Shown here: one piece after another, positions 53,717 through 61,933 of the stretch
How positions within the stretch are numbered: the first letter of the stretch is position 1
Layout: each line of letters starts with the position of its first letter
Assembly (NCBI RefSeq): GCF_001307035.1
Contig: NZ_LKIU01000002.1
Location: 105,078-169,077 of the forward strand
From: Arthrobacter sp. Edens01
GTDB taxonomy: Bacteria > Actinomycetota > Actinomycetes > Actinomycetales > Micrococcaceae
DNA: 64,000 bases
Direction of reading: 5' to 3'
Position numbers and translations under genes: made by a program
The notes under the pieces: model-generated
Database searches by the model: none
What the model was told of the DNA's origin: nothing
The model's input: only the letters and a program-made list of their open reading frames with translations

Positions 53717-54970
53717 GTGAAACAATCATTCGCGACCGACCCTCGTACCATGTGGGCATGGGCTGATTACTCAGATAGCCCGATGGACCTGCCTGTTAGT
53801 GATGTTGCGGCCCGCCAGATTCTGGAGGCGATCCCTGCCGGTGAGCACGTAGAGATATTCGGTGCTGTGATGATATCTCCGGACTGGAACTCTTTCGATG
53901 TACGCGGAAATAACCTCCCCGCAAAAGCTGTCTTTTCAGCACGGACTTTCAGTGTCTGGATCATCCCATCAGCCGGAGACCGAGCTACAGTGATCCCAGC
54001 TACGGAAACCAGATGGTCAAGCGGTGTCGGGCCAAGTAGTGCGTACTGGCTTGGTGTGAGCGAATTCCGCTTATCGGATGGCCCTAGTTTGTATGCTTTC
54101 GCCGACGAGAGACGAATCGAGAGGTTTCACGAAGGTGCGGGACGAGAGGTTCTCCGGATACCTGATATCCCACTTGCGCCAATGCCGAATTTTGATGGCA
54201 GCCAGAACTCGTCCGACGCGCTTTCGTCTCCTAGTCGTCGAATTCTTGGGGACTGGCGCAGCGCTGAGGATATCGCCGCAGAGCACATGCGTACGACACT
54301 GGCCCTATTCGATGCGCGGCTCACTGGAGGTGTCTCGGATCGTGGAGTAGATGTTGAGCATCCGGAGGCTGTCGCCCAGGTTAAGATGCAGGCGACTCCT
54401 GTGGGATCGCCGCAGGTTCGTCAACTCCGGGGTGCCAGGCCACATCTGGACTTTCACCTTTTTTACTCCACCTCCGGTTACACGCGGGCAGCCCTCCAAG
54501 AAGCGGCAGATTCCGGTGTTGCCCTTTTCACCATCGGTGAGGACGGGAACGTCCAAGGCCTTGGTGAGTGGGCGGAATCGCTGGTTATGGATGGCCACAG
54601 GCGTAGAGGGGGAAATGAAGCCATGGTTGCTCGGTACGTCACGGAAGTGACTGACCGCATCACTCAGGCCAGGGAGAACTACGGTGGCTGGAGGACGGGA
54701 ATAGGTTTCGTCAATCATGAGGCACTAAAAAACTTGGGGCCTCATGACGTGATCGACCGCGCTCAGCTCTACCTTGAGGGAGCCATAGAGGCTGCAGAGG
54801 AGGGGCCGAGAATTGGGACAGTGTCGAACCGTGTGGTTGTCAGCCATTATCGTAATGCTGATCTCCGCGCGGCGTTCTGCTGTTCAATGCTCGGCGTCCC
54901 CTACCCGGGAGAAACCCCTATTGGGGAAAAGTTCAAGAGAAAGAAACTCTCTGCGGCCGACTTCTACTGA
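53717..54970 (+). CDS. Mrr-like restriction endonuclease
   Basis: About 417 residues. The middle part carries a Mrr-type catalytic core: DWRSAEDIAAEHMRTTLALF, then GVSDRGVDVEHPEAVAQVKM (Asp ... Gln-x-Lys), QVRQLRGARPHLDFHLFYST and GYTRAALQEAADSGVALFTI. The N-terminal 190 residues and the C-terminal 130 are without match and may recognise DNA or act as a partner. Type IV-like cleavage of modified or foreign DNA is the likely role. The start is uncertain (GTG 53717 after GGGA, or TTG 53636). A terminator follows. Confidence 0.75.
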   Translation: MKQSFATDPRTMWAWADYSDSPMDLPVSDVAARQILEAIPAGEHVEIFGAVMISPDWNSFDVRGNNLPAKAVFSARTFSVWIIPSAGDRATVIPATETRWSSGVGPSSAYWLGVSEFRLSDGPSLYAFADERRIERFHEGAGREVLRIPDIPLAPMPNFDGSQNSSDALSSPSRRILGDWRSAEDIAAEHMRTTLALFDARLTGGVSDRGVDVEHPEAVAQVKMQATPVGSPQVRQLRGARPHLDFHLFYSTSGYTRAALQEAADSGVALFTIGEDGNVQGLGEWAESLVMDGHRRRGGNEAMVARYVTEVTDRITQARENYGGWRTGIGFVNHEALKNLGPHDVIDRAQLYLEGAIEAAEEGPRIGTVSNRVVVSHYRNADLRAAFCCSMLGVPYPGETPIGEKFKRKKLSAADFY

Positions 54971-55042
54971 CCTGCCGGAAGCGACGCGCTGGACTAGGAT
55001 CATTCTTCCGGCCGGAGCCAGACGGGCATTACCGTGGGACAT

Positions 55043-55096
55043 GAAGACCTCTTGGGTTCGGCTGTGTGTGGTAACCACCAAACCTAAGAGGTCTTC
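55043..55096. terminator. Bidirectional terminator
   Basis: Sixteen-base arms starting GAAGACCTCTT pair with one G-T mismatch. CTTTT follows on the plus strand. It lies between the convergent Mrr-like and Phd genes. Confidence 0.8.
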
Positions 55097-55139
55097 ACCC
55101 TTTTCACGTGTAACTAACGTGGTGTCTCAGTACACCTAG

Positions 55140-55391
55140 CTACGGGGCTCGGGAAGGATCGTTCCGGCGGGTAGCTGTCTCCCGGACGGACTGCAGGGCC
55201 GACATGAGGCGGCGGGCGTTCGCGGGAGAGCTCAGGAGGTAGCTAGTCTCCACCAAGGCGTCATACTCAGCTTTGGACATCAGGACCGCTGACGCACTGC
55301 CGGATACAATCTCGATCTCTGTGTGGTCGCGATTCACACGTTCGATAAGTTCTCCGAGCCGACGCTGAGCGTCCCCCAGTTCTACAGCCAT
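55140..55391 (-). CDS. Phd/YefM-type antitoxin, no toxin beside it
   Basis: An 83-residue protein with the antitoxin pattern: GDAQRRLGELIERVNRDHTE, then VLMSKAEYDALVETSYLLSS. AGGAG precedes the ATG. A Doc or RelE-like toxin should lie directly downstream, but the terminator and the Mrr-like gene are there instead. It may be an orphan, or act on a toxin elsewhere. Confidence 0.8.
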   Translation of the reverse strand: MAVELGDAQRRLGELIERVNRDHTEIEIVSGSASAVLMSKAEYDALVETSYLLSSPANARRLMSALQSVRETATRRNDPSRAP

Positions 55392-55434
55392 GGATTTCTC
55401 CTATGCGTCATAACGGACATCGGCTACAGATTCG

Positions 55435-56223
55435 CTAGGAAAACTGGGGCACTTTCTGAGGGTTCAGAGGGTGCTTGACGCTTGCTGCGGGGATGCCGGC
55501 GCTCACCAGCTCCTGATGCAGAGTCCGAACACCATCAATACTCCAGTCGTTCACCGTGATCAGCGTCCCATCCCCGAAGCGTTCAGTCTTTGCGGCCTTC
55601 AGTACTGGAGCTGGACCGAGCTCGGCCTCTGAAAGCCAGATCAGGTAGTCGGCGTACGTTTCCAGCGATTCTTGGACTTCCCTGCTCGTCCGAAGCGTAT
55701 CCAGGAGAGCCCAGTCCGGCTGCCAGATACTGACAATCCGGCGGAACAACGCGGCCAGGTCGTCTTTGTCCCCAGTCGGAAAAGTGGGTTCGAAACGGAT
55801 GGTTACAGTATTTTCCAAGTAGGCCTTGCTCGAACCTACGTTGCCCTCGTAGGAAGCAATGCTGGTGCCGTTGGATCGGGCGCACGTCAGATCGGCGCCG
55901 ATGGGCAGTCCCTCCGCCAGCATCCCATCCGGCCGAACCTTGGCCCGGTCCCGGACCTCGCGTTGGAGCTCTTCCAAGGTGCGGGGAGCGGGAAGTTCGT
56001 AGAGCTCGGGATTATCTTCAGCCGTCCGGTCCCATGGAGGCGCAACCCATGCAAGGTCCTGGTAGCGGGGATCGTCCCTGGGCACAGAGTCCTCGAGTGC
56101 GCACACGGTAGCCCATCCGCGGCCAGCGACTTCGTCTGGGGTCTCGGCCCGGCTTGCCCACGCCAGCATGATGTAGGCGTACTGGTCATTCTCGGAGAAC
56201 AACTCGGCCATGGTTTGCTTCAT
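55435..56223 (-). CDS. Imm52-type immunity protein
   Basis: A 262-residue protein directly downstream (30 bases) of the toxin gene. The middle region VTIRFEPTFPTGDKDDLAAL followed by SIWQPDWALLDT resembles the Imm52 family, known as partner of Tox-REase-5 toxins. It would bind and block the nuclease in the producing cell. The ATG at 56223 or 56211 could be the start; neither has a strong Shine-Dalgarno. Confidence 0.65.
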   Translation of the reverse strand: MKQTMAELFSENDQYAYIMLAWASRAETPDEVAGRGWATVCALEDSVPRDDPRYQDLAWVAPPWDRTAEDNPELYELPAPRTLEELQREVRDRAKVRPDGMLAEGLPIGADLTCARSNGTSIASYEGNVGSSKAYLENTVTIRFEPTFPTGDKDDLAALFRRIVSIWQPDWALLDTLRTSREVQESLETYADYLIWLSEAELGPAPVLKAAKTERFGDGTLITVNDWSIDGVRTLHQELVSAGIPAASVKHPLNPQKVPQFS

Positions 56224-56253
56224 CGGTTCAACCTATCAAGGGCTCTACAGTGC

Positions 56254-57900
56254 TTAGGGCATCGGTTCAAATCTCAACACCATGTGTTTTCGGAGTGGAT
56301 GCGTGCGTGGGAGGTACGCGTCGAACTGATCCATGACGCTCTTTTGGGTGAAAACGATCTCGTGAACGTAACCAGTAGTGCCGGCGTGCTCAAGCGCCTT
56401 AGCCTGCCTGGCAAACTCATTGGTAACCCAGTGCCTGAACTCTCTCCGTAGCCATTCAGGTTTCATCCATTCGTAGTTTCCCTTCACCTCGGTGAAGTAC
56501 TCCCGTGGAGGATCACCCCGCCAGTGGTGGTTGTCGAAGGCCACCATGTTTCCGTCCGAGTCAGGAAGAAGGTACTCACGTGCCTGGGTATCGTGCACGC
56601 GATCGACGCCGGTGATGTACTGCTGTTCGGGCGCACCATTGATACTTCGGGGAGAGACATCCTGCCAGGACCCGTTACCGCCATCGGCGTCGCCTACCCG
56701 TGGCTGGTCAGCCGGACCCCTGCCCAGAGGGCTGTACGTATCTGCGAAGGGCTTGCCACCGGCTGATCCCTTCCCCTCACGCAACATGGTGCTGTTGTCG
56801 GGTATCTCGAACGTCCGCGGGCTGACAGGAACCTGGCCACCGGGAAGGGCAGGAGTCAGTCCCCCGAAACCTCCGGGGCCATCTCCGGGAGATTTGGCGC
56901 CGGCACCGAGTCTTTCAGCAAATGTTGCGGCCTTGGCCCCGGTCTTAGCCGCACCTCCTGCCGCGCCTGCCCCACCCAGGAAGAGCGTGCCAACATCAAA
57001 GATGTTCCCACCGAGGGCCAGCCCCGGGCGGTCGGACTGCCATTGGTCGTATCGGATGAGCACAGGGCCCAGGGCCACGAGTTCCATGGCCGCCTGAGAA
57101 TCCCTTGCCGACGGAACGCCCGGCCCCATCAGGACATAGACGTTTTCCGCGGTACGGTACATGCTCTTCCACGCTGCTCCAGCCTTGTTCCAGCCCTGGA
57201 AACCGATGAGGACACCAATCCCTTCGACCATCTCCCAGCCGGCTGCCGGCACCCCTGCAGCCGTGTCACCGATGAAGTTGACCATGTCCACGTACCAAGG
57301 CAGATCCTTGGATAAGTAACCGCCGGAAAAGGCCGCAGCGTAGTCCTCATACCCATAGCCGTAGCCGGTTGTGCCTGCATTCAGGTTTTCGGAGTCCTTG
57401 GCATAGGTGCGGTCGGAGTCCGTGAGGTGGCTGATCCAGGTAGCGGCGTCCCGCTGGGCTTCATCCAGATCGGCGTGGAGGCGTCCGACGTCGGAGGCCA
57501 GCGTGTTGCGCGCTGTGATGGCCTCGCTGTTGTTATCCCACTCGTCCTGCTCGGATTGCGGGTAGTTGCGATTGAATGCGGCCACGCGGGCCCTGAGGCT
57601 CTCAAGGCGCACTTTAAGTTCGTCCACGGTGTCGGCATAGGACCGCATCACGGTGCTGAGGAGGACGCTCCGATTGGAGAGGGTCTCCGCAGACGTACGG
57701 GAGGCGTCCAGGGCAGTGAACACTTTTTCGTTTCCAGGAGCCGTGTACACATCATGGCCAGTGAGCCGGAGCCATACAGCCCTGATGGAGTCCGTAAGTT
57801 CGTATGTGCGTTCCCCAACGTTCTTGATGGCTTCCACGCGGGCACGGAGTGCGTCGGTGTCCGGCAGCCGTTCTTCGAACTCCCTGATCCCAAAGTCCAT
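56254..57900 (-). CDS. Polymorphic contact toxin, C-terminal Tox-REase-5-type nuclease
   Basis: A 548-residue secreted toxin. Residues 1-180 are helical (ALRARVEAIKNVGERTYELT, coiled-coil parts) as in LXG/WXG-like carriers. The middle (200-340) has glycine-rich hydrophobic segments (PAAGWEMVEGIGVLIGFQGW, LALGGNIFDVGTLFLGG). A linker follows. The C-terminal 130 residues hold the nuclease, with the Glu-x-Lys core in YFTEVKGNYEWM and the end QFDAYLPRTHPLRKHM. No signal peptide is seen; a type VII-like route is inferred. Its ATG overlaps the WXG-like gene stop by one base, and the immunity gene follows. Confidence 0.75.
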   Translation of the reverse strand: MDFGIREFEERLPDTDALRARVEAIKNVGERTYELTDSIRAVWLRLTGHDVYTAPGNEKVFTALDASRTSAETLSNRSVLLSTVMRSYADTVDELKVRLESLRARVAAFNRNYPQSEQDEWDNNSEAITARNTLASDVGRLHADLDEAQRDAATWISHLTDSDRTYAKDSENLNAGTTGYGYGYEDYAAAFSGGYLSKDLPWYVDMVNFIGDTAAGVPAAGWEMVEGIGVLIGFQGWNKAGAAWKSMYRTAENVYVLMGPGVPSARDSQAAMELVALGPVLIRYDQWQSDRPGLALGGNIFDVGTLFLGGAGAAGGAAKTGAKAATFAERLGAGAKSPGDGPGGFGGLTPALPGGQVPVSPRTFEIPDNSTMLREGKGSAGGKPFADTYSPLGRGPADQPRVGDADGGNGSWQDVSPRSINGAPEQQYITGVDRVHDTQAREYLLPDSDGNMVAFDNHHWRGDPPREYFTEVKGNYEWMKPEWLRREFRHWVTNEFARQAKALEHAGTTGYVHEIVFTQKSVMDQFDAYLPRTHPLRKHMVLRFEPMP

Positions 57901-58355
57901 CAGAATGCGTTGGGGTGGCCGTTGCGGAGGCTCTGCCGATCCGCCGAACCCGGCGCGTCGTCTACCCGTTCCTGTGCGGCTAAGGCTGAAGCTTCCCGGG
58001 CGTTGGCGCTCATTTGTCCGTCACCCTGCACCAGCGCCGAGACGGCGTCCGCGACAGCATCTACGGCTATCATCGTGCGCCCTCCGGCCGTCCTGATGAT
58101 CCGGGCGAGTACGTCTGTATGAAATGTGCTCAGTTCCGTCGAGATGGGCGGCGCCTTGGATGCCTCCGCCAGACCGGCGATATTGGTTTCGGCGGAGCCA
58201 AGAAGATCATTGAATTCGATAGCCATGGACTGAACCTCGCTGAGGATAGCAATCACTACCTCAGGCATCACGACAAAGCTGCCGTCAGCAGCTGCACCTG
58301 ATTGGCTGCCGGTGTCGGATGGCACATTATGCTGTGCGGTCAACTCGAATTTCAC
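57900..58355 (-). CDS. WXG100-like/DUF6507-type partner protein
   Basis: A 151-residue mostly helical protein at the head of the toxin operon: VVIAILSEVQSMAIEFNDLL, then FHTDVLARIIRTAGGRTMIA and VDAVADAVSALVQGDGQMSA. Size, position and lack of a signal peptide suit a small ESX-type partner or chaperone of the toxin. The motif WXG is not present, so the family call is tentative. GTG start at 58355 with GAGGGGG about 10 bases upstream. Confidence 0.55.
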   Translation of the reverse strand: MKFELTAQHNVPSDTGSQSGAAADGSFVVMPEVVIAILSEVQSMAIEFNDLLGSAETNIAGLAEASKAPPISTELSTFHTDVLARIIRTAGGRTMIAVDAVADAVSALVQGDGQMSANAREASALAAQERVDDAPGSADRQSLRNGHPNAF

Positions 58356-58746
58356 GCTTTGCCGTCCCCCTCGGTTCCTTTGCGGCTCACCACATAGAAC
58401 CCCAAACTCCCGCTCGTTACAAGAGCCTCTATTGGAGTGTGGATTACTGCTCGCGGCTAGTAAATTCCCAATCCTTTGCCGACGTGTGTGAATACCAAGG
58501 TATTCATTCCGTTGCCGGGAGAGAATCTAGGGCGTTGCCAAAGTCATTGGGAACAGTTCCGCAAGACTGCTGTGCCCTCACTACCGCACGACGCTGGGCA
58601 CTCTTCCCTCCGGTACGCAAACGCCTGCGTCCATGGCTTTGAAGAACTGGGCGCAGGACGCGCCTGGCCGGTAGCGCAGCACGTGAGCATAGGCCGGATA
58701 ACGTTGGGTTTGAAGGCGCGGCTCACTACAGAATGGACCTTCACCC
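58356..58746. other. Divergent intergenic region, no gene seen
   Basis: It separates the toxin operon (left) from the NYN gene (right) and should contain both promoters. Reading frames inside are short and lack start signals or motifs. Confidence 0.5.
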
Positions 58747-59760
58747 ATGGATCAGCAGGCAATCTTCATCGACGCTGGATTCCTGCTGGCAGTTGGCGGC
58801 ATGCAGACGGCCGGGACCTCTCTCCGATCCGCGACCACCGTAAACTTTGAACCCTTGATCGAGGGCATCCGTAAGTGCACCCAAGAGTTCAGCGGCCTCC
58901 CCACGCTCCGTACCTACTGGTATGACGCCTCCAAGGACGCGCTCTTCACCGAGCAGCACAAACGCATAGGCATGATTTCGGGTGTGAAGGTTCGGTTGGG
59001 ACGCATGTCTGTTGACGGTACCCAAAAAGGCGTGGACCTGAAGCTCGGACTCGACCTCGTTGGGATCGCACGGAACAGGGGTGTGAACACCGTATTCCTG
59101 CTCTCGGGAGACGATGATTTGGCGGCGGCCGTAGAGGCCGCCCAGGACTTCGGCGTCAAAGTCGTCCTCGTCGGCTTTGAAGACTCAAGCCATCGGCTTG
59201 GCGTGACCTCCGTTGCGGAACACCTTGCCCTGCGTGTGGACAGCATCATCACCCTGCCTGCGGAACTGGTGCGGGAGTGCTTCACCAAGCAGGAGAAAGC
59301 TCCACCGCTAAGCCCGGCAACTGCAGCGGTGCCAGCACTTCCCATGCCGTCGCCGGGAACAATCGTTGGTGCGGCGGTCTTGAACGGTACGGTGCCGAAG
59401 CCCAAGCCCGGTGCAGCTGTGCGCTCGGGTACTTCCACTCTCTCTTTTCGGCCGTCCCAGCCGGACAACTCGGAACTCGTATACAGCTCCGAACGAAGCG
59501 TCACAGGCGCAGGGTACGAGGACTCAGCGATGGGCGCGGCCTACGATGTAGGTTTCGCAGTGGCAGAGTCCTGGTACAACAACACCACCCAAGGCGCTTT
59601 GCGGGAGTTGGTGGCCGAGCGCCCCATACTCCCCCCGGAAATTGACCGGGTGCTTCTGAAGGACTGCGCTTCTATGATTGGCGAACAGAAGACGGATTAT
59701 CAGGGCATACGCAAGGAACTGCGCCGTGCGTTCTGGGAGCGCCTGGACCAACTCGCTTAA
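58747..59760 (+). CDS. NYN-domain (PIN-like) ribonuclease
   Basis: A 337-residue protein. The NYN domain (1-170) shows the acidic pocket: QQAIFIDAGFLL, QKGVDLKLGLDLVGIA, and FLLSGDDDLAAAVEAAQDFG, followed by VVLVGFEDSSHRLGVTSVAE. A linker (175-240) leads to a C-terminal helical part ending IRKELRRAFWERLDQLA. NYN proteins cut RNA and occur in conflict systems. The ATG at 58747 has no Shine-Dalgarno. Confidence 0.85.
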   Translation: MDQQAIFIDAGFLLAVGGMQTAGTSLRSATTVNFEPLIEGIRKCTQEFSGLPTLRTYWYDASKDALFTEQHKRIGMISGVKVRLGRMSVDGTQKGVDLKLGLDLVGIARNRGVNTVFLLSGDDDLAAAVEAAQDFGVKVVLVGFEDSSHRLGVTSVAEHLALRVDSIITLPAELVRECFTKQEKAPPLSPATAAVPALPMPSPGTIVGAAVLNGTVPKPKPGAAVRSGTSTLSFRPSQPDNSELVYSSERSVTGAGYEDSAMGAAYDVGFAVAESWYNNTTQGALRELVAERPILPPEIDRVLLKDCASMIGEQKTDYQGIRKELRRAFWERLDQLA

Positions 59761-59957
59761 CACGTATCCTGCCCACCGCACACGGCTCAGGCCGTTGCTT
59801 CACCTCCGCCCCCCGCCGAGCTCTCTGGACGCATTAGCAAGAGTTTACGATCAGCCAGGGTCAACTAGGGGACTTCGCTCGTACTTACTCTGCATCCACG
59901 CTGTGCCAAGAACATCCACAGTTGTTTGGCTGGCGCTGGGGGCGATGTAGCTACCAC

Positions 59958-60854
59958 TCAACTTAGACACCTCCACATCCGCGCCTTGCCGTCCTTGAAC
60001 CAGGTTCCCTCGGGAGTGGCGGGATTTTGGATGTGCACAGGAAGCCGACCGTTGGGTATTGTCGGGACGAGTCCGTGGTTTCCCGGGTTTCCGATGTTCA
60101 GGTTGTCCAGCCCGCTGCGCGCCTTCTCGATAGCCTTCCTGGCACCGTTCGCAGCACTCCTGGTCGCGGTTTTGGTGGAGACCTTCCCAAGGGCCGTCAG
60201 AAGGCCTCCGCCCACCAGGAGTGACCCGACGTCGAAGATGTTCCCACCCAGCGCCAGACCGGGCCCGTCAGGTTCCACTGATCCATCCTGATGAGATCGA
60301 TCGACAGCAGGGGCAGTCCAATCAGTGCGCGCCGGCGAAAACCAGCACGTTCTCGGACAACCGGTATAAGCCCTTCCACGCGACGCCGCGCTTATCGGCT
60401 CCCTGGAAGGCCATGAATACTCCGAGGTCCTTTACGAATTCCCAGCCCGCTTCCGGGATGCCGATCAGGGTGTCGCGGGTGAAGTTGAAGGTGTCCTGGT
60501 ACCAGGGCAGGTCCCGGTCCATGCGCCCGCCGTTCTGGCCAAGGTACTCCGAGTCGTCGAAGCCGTACGGCAGGGGACCGTCCCGCATGTTGAGGTCATG
60601 TTCGGCGTAGGAACGCCCGCTGCCGGTGATACTGGCAATCCGGTTCGCTGCCTCGCGCTGCGCTTCGTCCAGGTCCGAAAGCAGTTTGGCGACGTCGCGG
60701 GCAATACTGTTCCTGCCGCCTCCTCTTCTTTGTCCCACCCGTCGGCCTCGGAATCCGGGAATTCGGCGGAGAATTCCTCGACCCGGATCCGCATGGCTTC
60801 GTACCTGATGCTCAGGTACTCGATGATGTGCGGAACGTAGGTCCCAAGGACCAT
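59958..60854 (-). pseudogene. Decayed paralogue of the contact toxin
   Basis: Pieces in three frames match the toxin at 56254-57900 in order. SEFPDSEADGW-type helical sequence comes first, then DRDLPWYQDTFNFTRDTLIG and IPEAGWEFVKDLGVFMAFQG (compare DLPWYVDMVNFIGDTAAG and PAAGWEMVEGIGVLIGFQGW), then IRMDQWN in another frame, then GPGLALGGNIFDVGSLLVGG. At least two or three frameshifts are needed (near 60720, 60330 and 60280). The last piece ends FKDGKARMWRCLS without a nuclease domain. An early-stage remnant after a local duplication or transfer. Confidence 0.85.
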
Positions 60855-60972
60855 TTCGAAGACGAGAGAATGAAACCCTAGACAAGCTATACGACCACCG
60901 CCATGTAACAGTCACTCGAATGAAACGCGGGCTTGAGGCTCTAAGCTGCGGGTTTAGGTCGGAGCGCACCGT

Positions 60973-60978
60973 TACGAT
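60973..60978 (+). promoter_or_regulatory. Likely -10 box, leaderless EcsC-like transcript
   Basis: TACGAT ends six bases before the ATG at 60985; no Shine-Dalgarno is present. Confidence 0.5.
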
Positions 60979-60984
60979 CTACCA

Positions 60985-61797
60985 ATGACCGAGACCAAAG
61001 AAATCGAGAACGCTGGATCGAATTTCACTCAGGTGCTGGACGCTGCGGCGAAGCTGCCGGGCGTAAGGATCAATAGGACCGCCTACCTGCGGACAGCACT
61101 CAAGCGTCATTGCACCGAGGAACAGATAGAGACGGCAATCGCCGACGGCCCAGCGGCAGCAGGTATCCCGCTTAAGGTCATCACTGAGATCGCAAACACC
61201 TCTATCGCTTATGAGACGAGCAAGGTTACCGGCCTCTCAACCCTCTCCGGTATCCCCGGCGGACTGGCAATGATTGGCACTGTCCCGGCAGACCTCGTGC
61301 AGTACCTGGGCCACATGCTTCGGATCGCCCAGAAACTGGCCTACATCTACAGTTGGCCTGATCTCTTCGCCGATGCCGGCGAAGAGATAGATGAGGCAAC
61401 CCAGAGCATGCTGATCCTGTTCGTGGGTGTGATGTTCGGCGTACAGATGGCCCAGGGTGGAGTGATGAAGGTTGCGAACCTGGTCGCCGCGAATGTTGCT
61501 AAGAAACTACCGCAGCGGGCACTCACCAAGGGGGTTGTCTATCCCATCGTGAAAAAAGTAGCCGGCCATCTGAGCATGAAGATGACCAAAAACATCTTCG
61601 CCAGCGGAGTCGCGAAAGCCATTCCCATCGTCGGCGCAGTTCTCTCCGGAGGCCTGACCCTGAGCACCTTCCTTCCTATGTCCAAGCGGCTGCAAAAGCA
61701 CCTGGCCAGCCTGGAGCTAACCAAGCCGGGACATCGAACGGAGGAGGCGGAAGTTATCGATGCCGAAGTCATTCATCAAGAGGCTGTCCGGAACTAG
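60985..61797 (+). CDS. EcsC-like membrane-associated protein
   Basis: A 270-residue protein. The central part resembles EcsC-family proteins: LSGIPGGLAMIGTVPADLVQ then HMLRIAQKLAYIYSWPDLF, with an Asp in the first block, and later AIPIVGAVLSGGLTLSTFLP. It is amphipathic without a classical signal peptide. Members of this family occur in several genome contexts with unclear roles. The last 30 residues are acidic (EEAEVIDAEVIHQEA). Confidence 0.6.
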   Translation: MTETKEIENAGSNFTQVLDAAAKLPGVRINRTAYLRTALKRHCTEEQIETAIADGPAAAGIPLKVITEIANTSIAYETSKVTGLSTLSGIPGGLAMIGTVPADLVQYLGHMLRIAQKLAYIYSWPDLFADAGEEIDEATQSMLILFVGVMFGVQMAQGGVMKVANLVAANVAKKLPQRALTKGVVYPIVKKVAGHLSMKMTKNIFASGVAKAIPIVGAVLSGGLTLSTFLPMSKRLQKHLASLELTKPGHRTEEAEVIDAEVIHQEAVRN

Positions 61798-61933
61798 GGA
61801 AGGCCGAACCATCGGAGCATGCCCTTTGTGGTGAGCTCGTCCTCGGCAATGCCTTGGGCATCAGGGACGGTCGTGCTGGGTAAGGTGCCGGGTCTTTGCG
61901 TGGCGGTGAGCTGCACCGAAGACGTGCCAAAGT

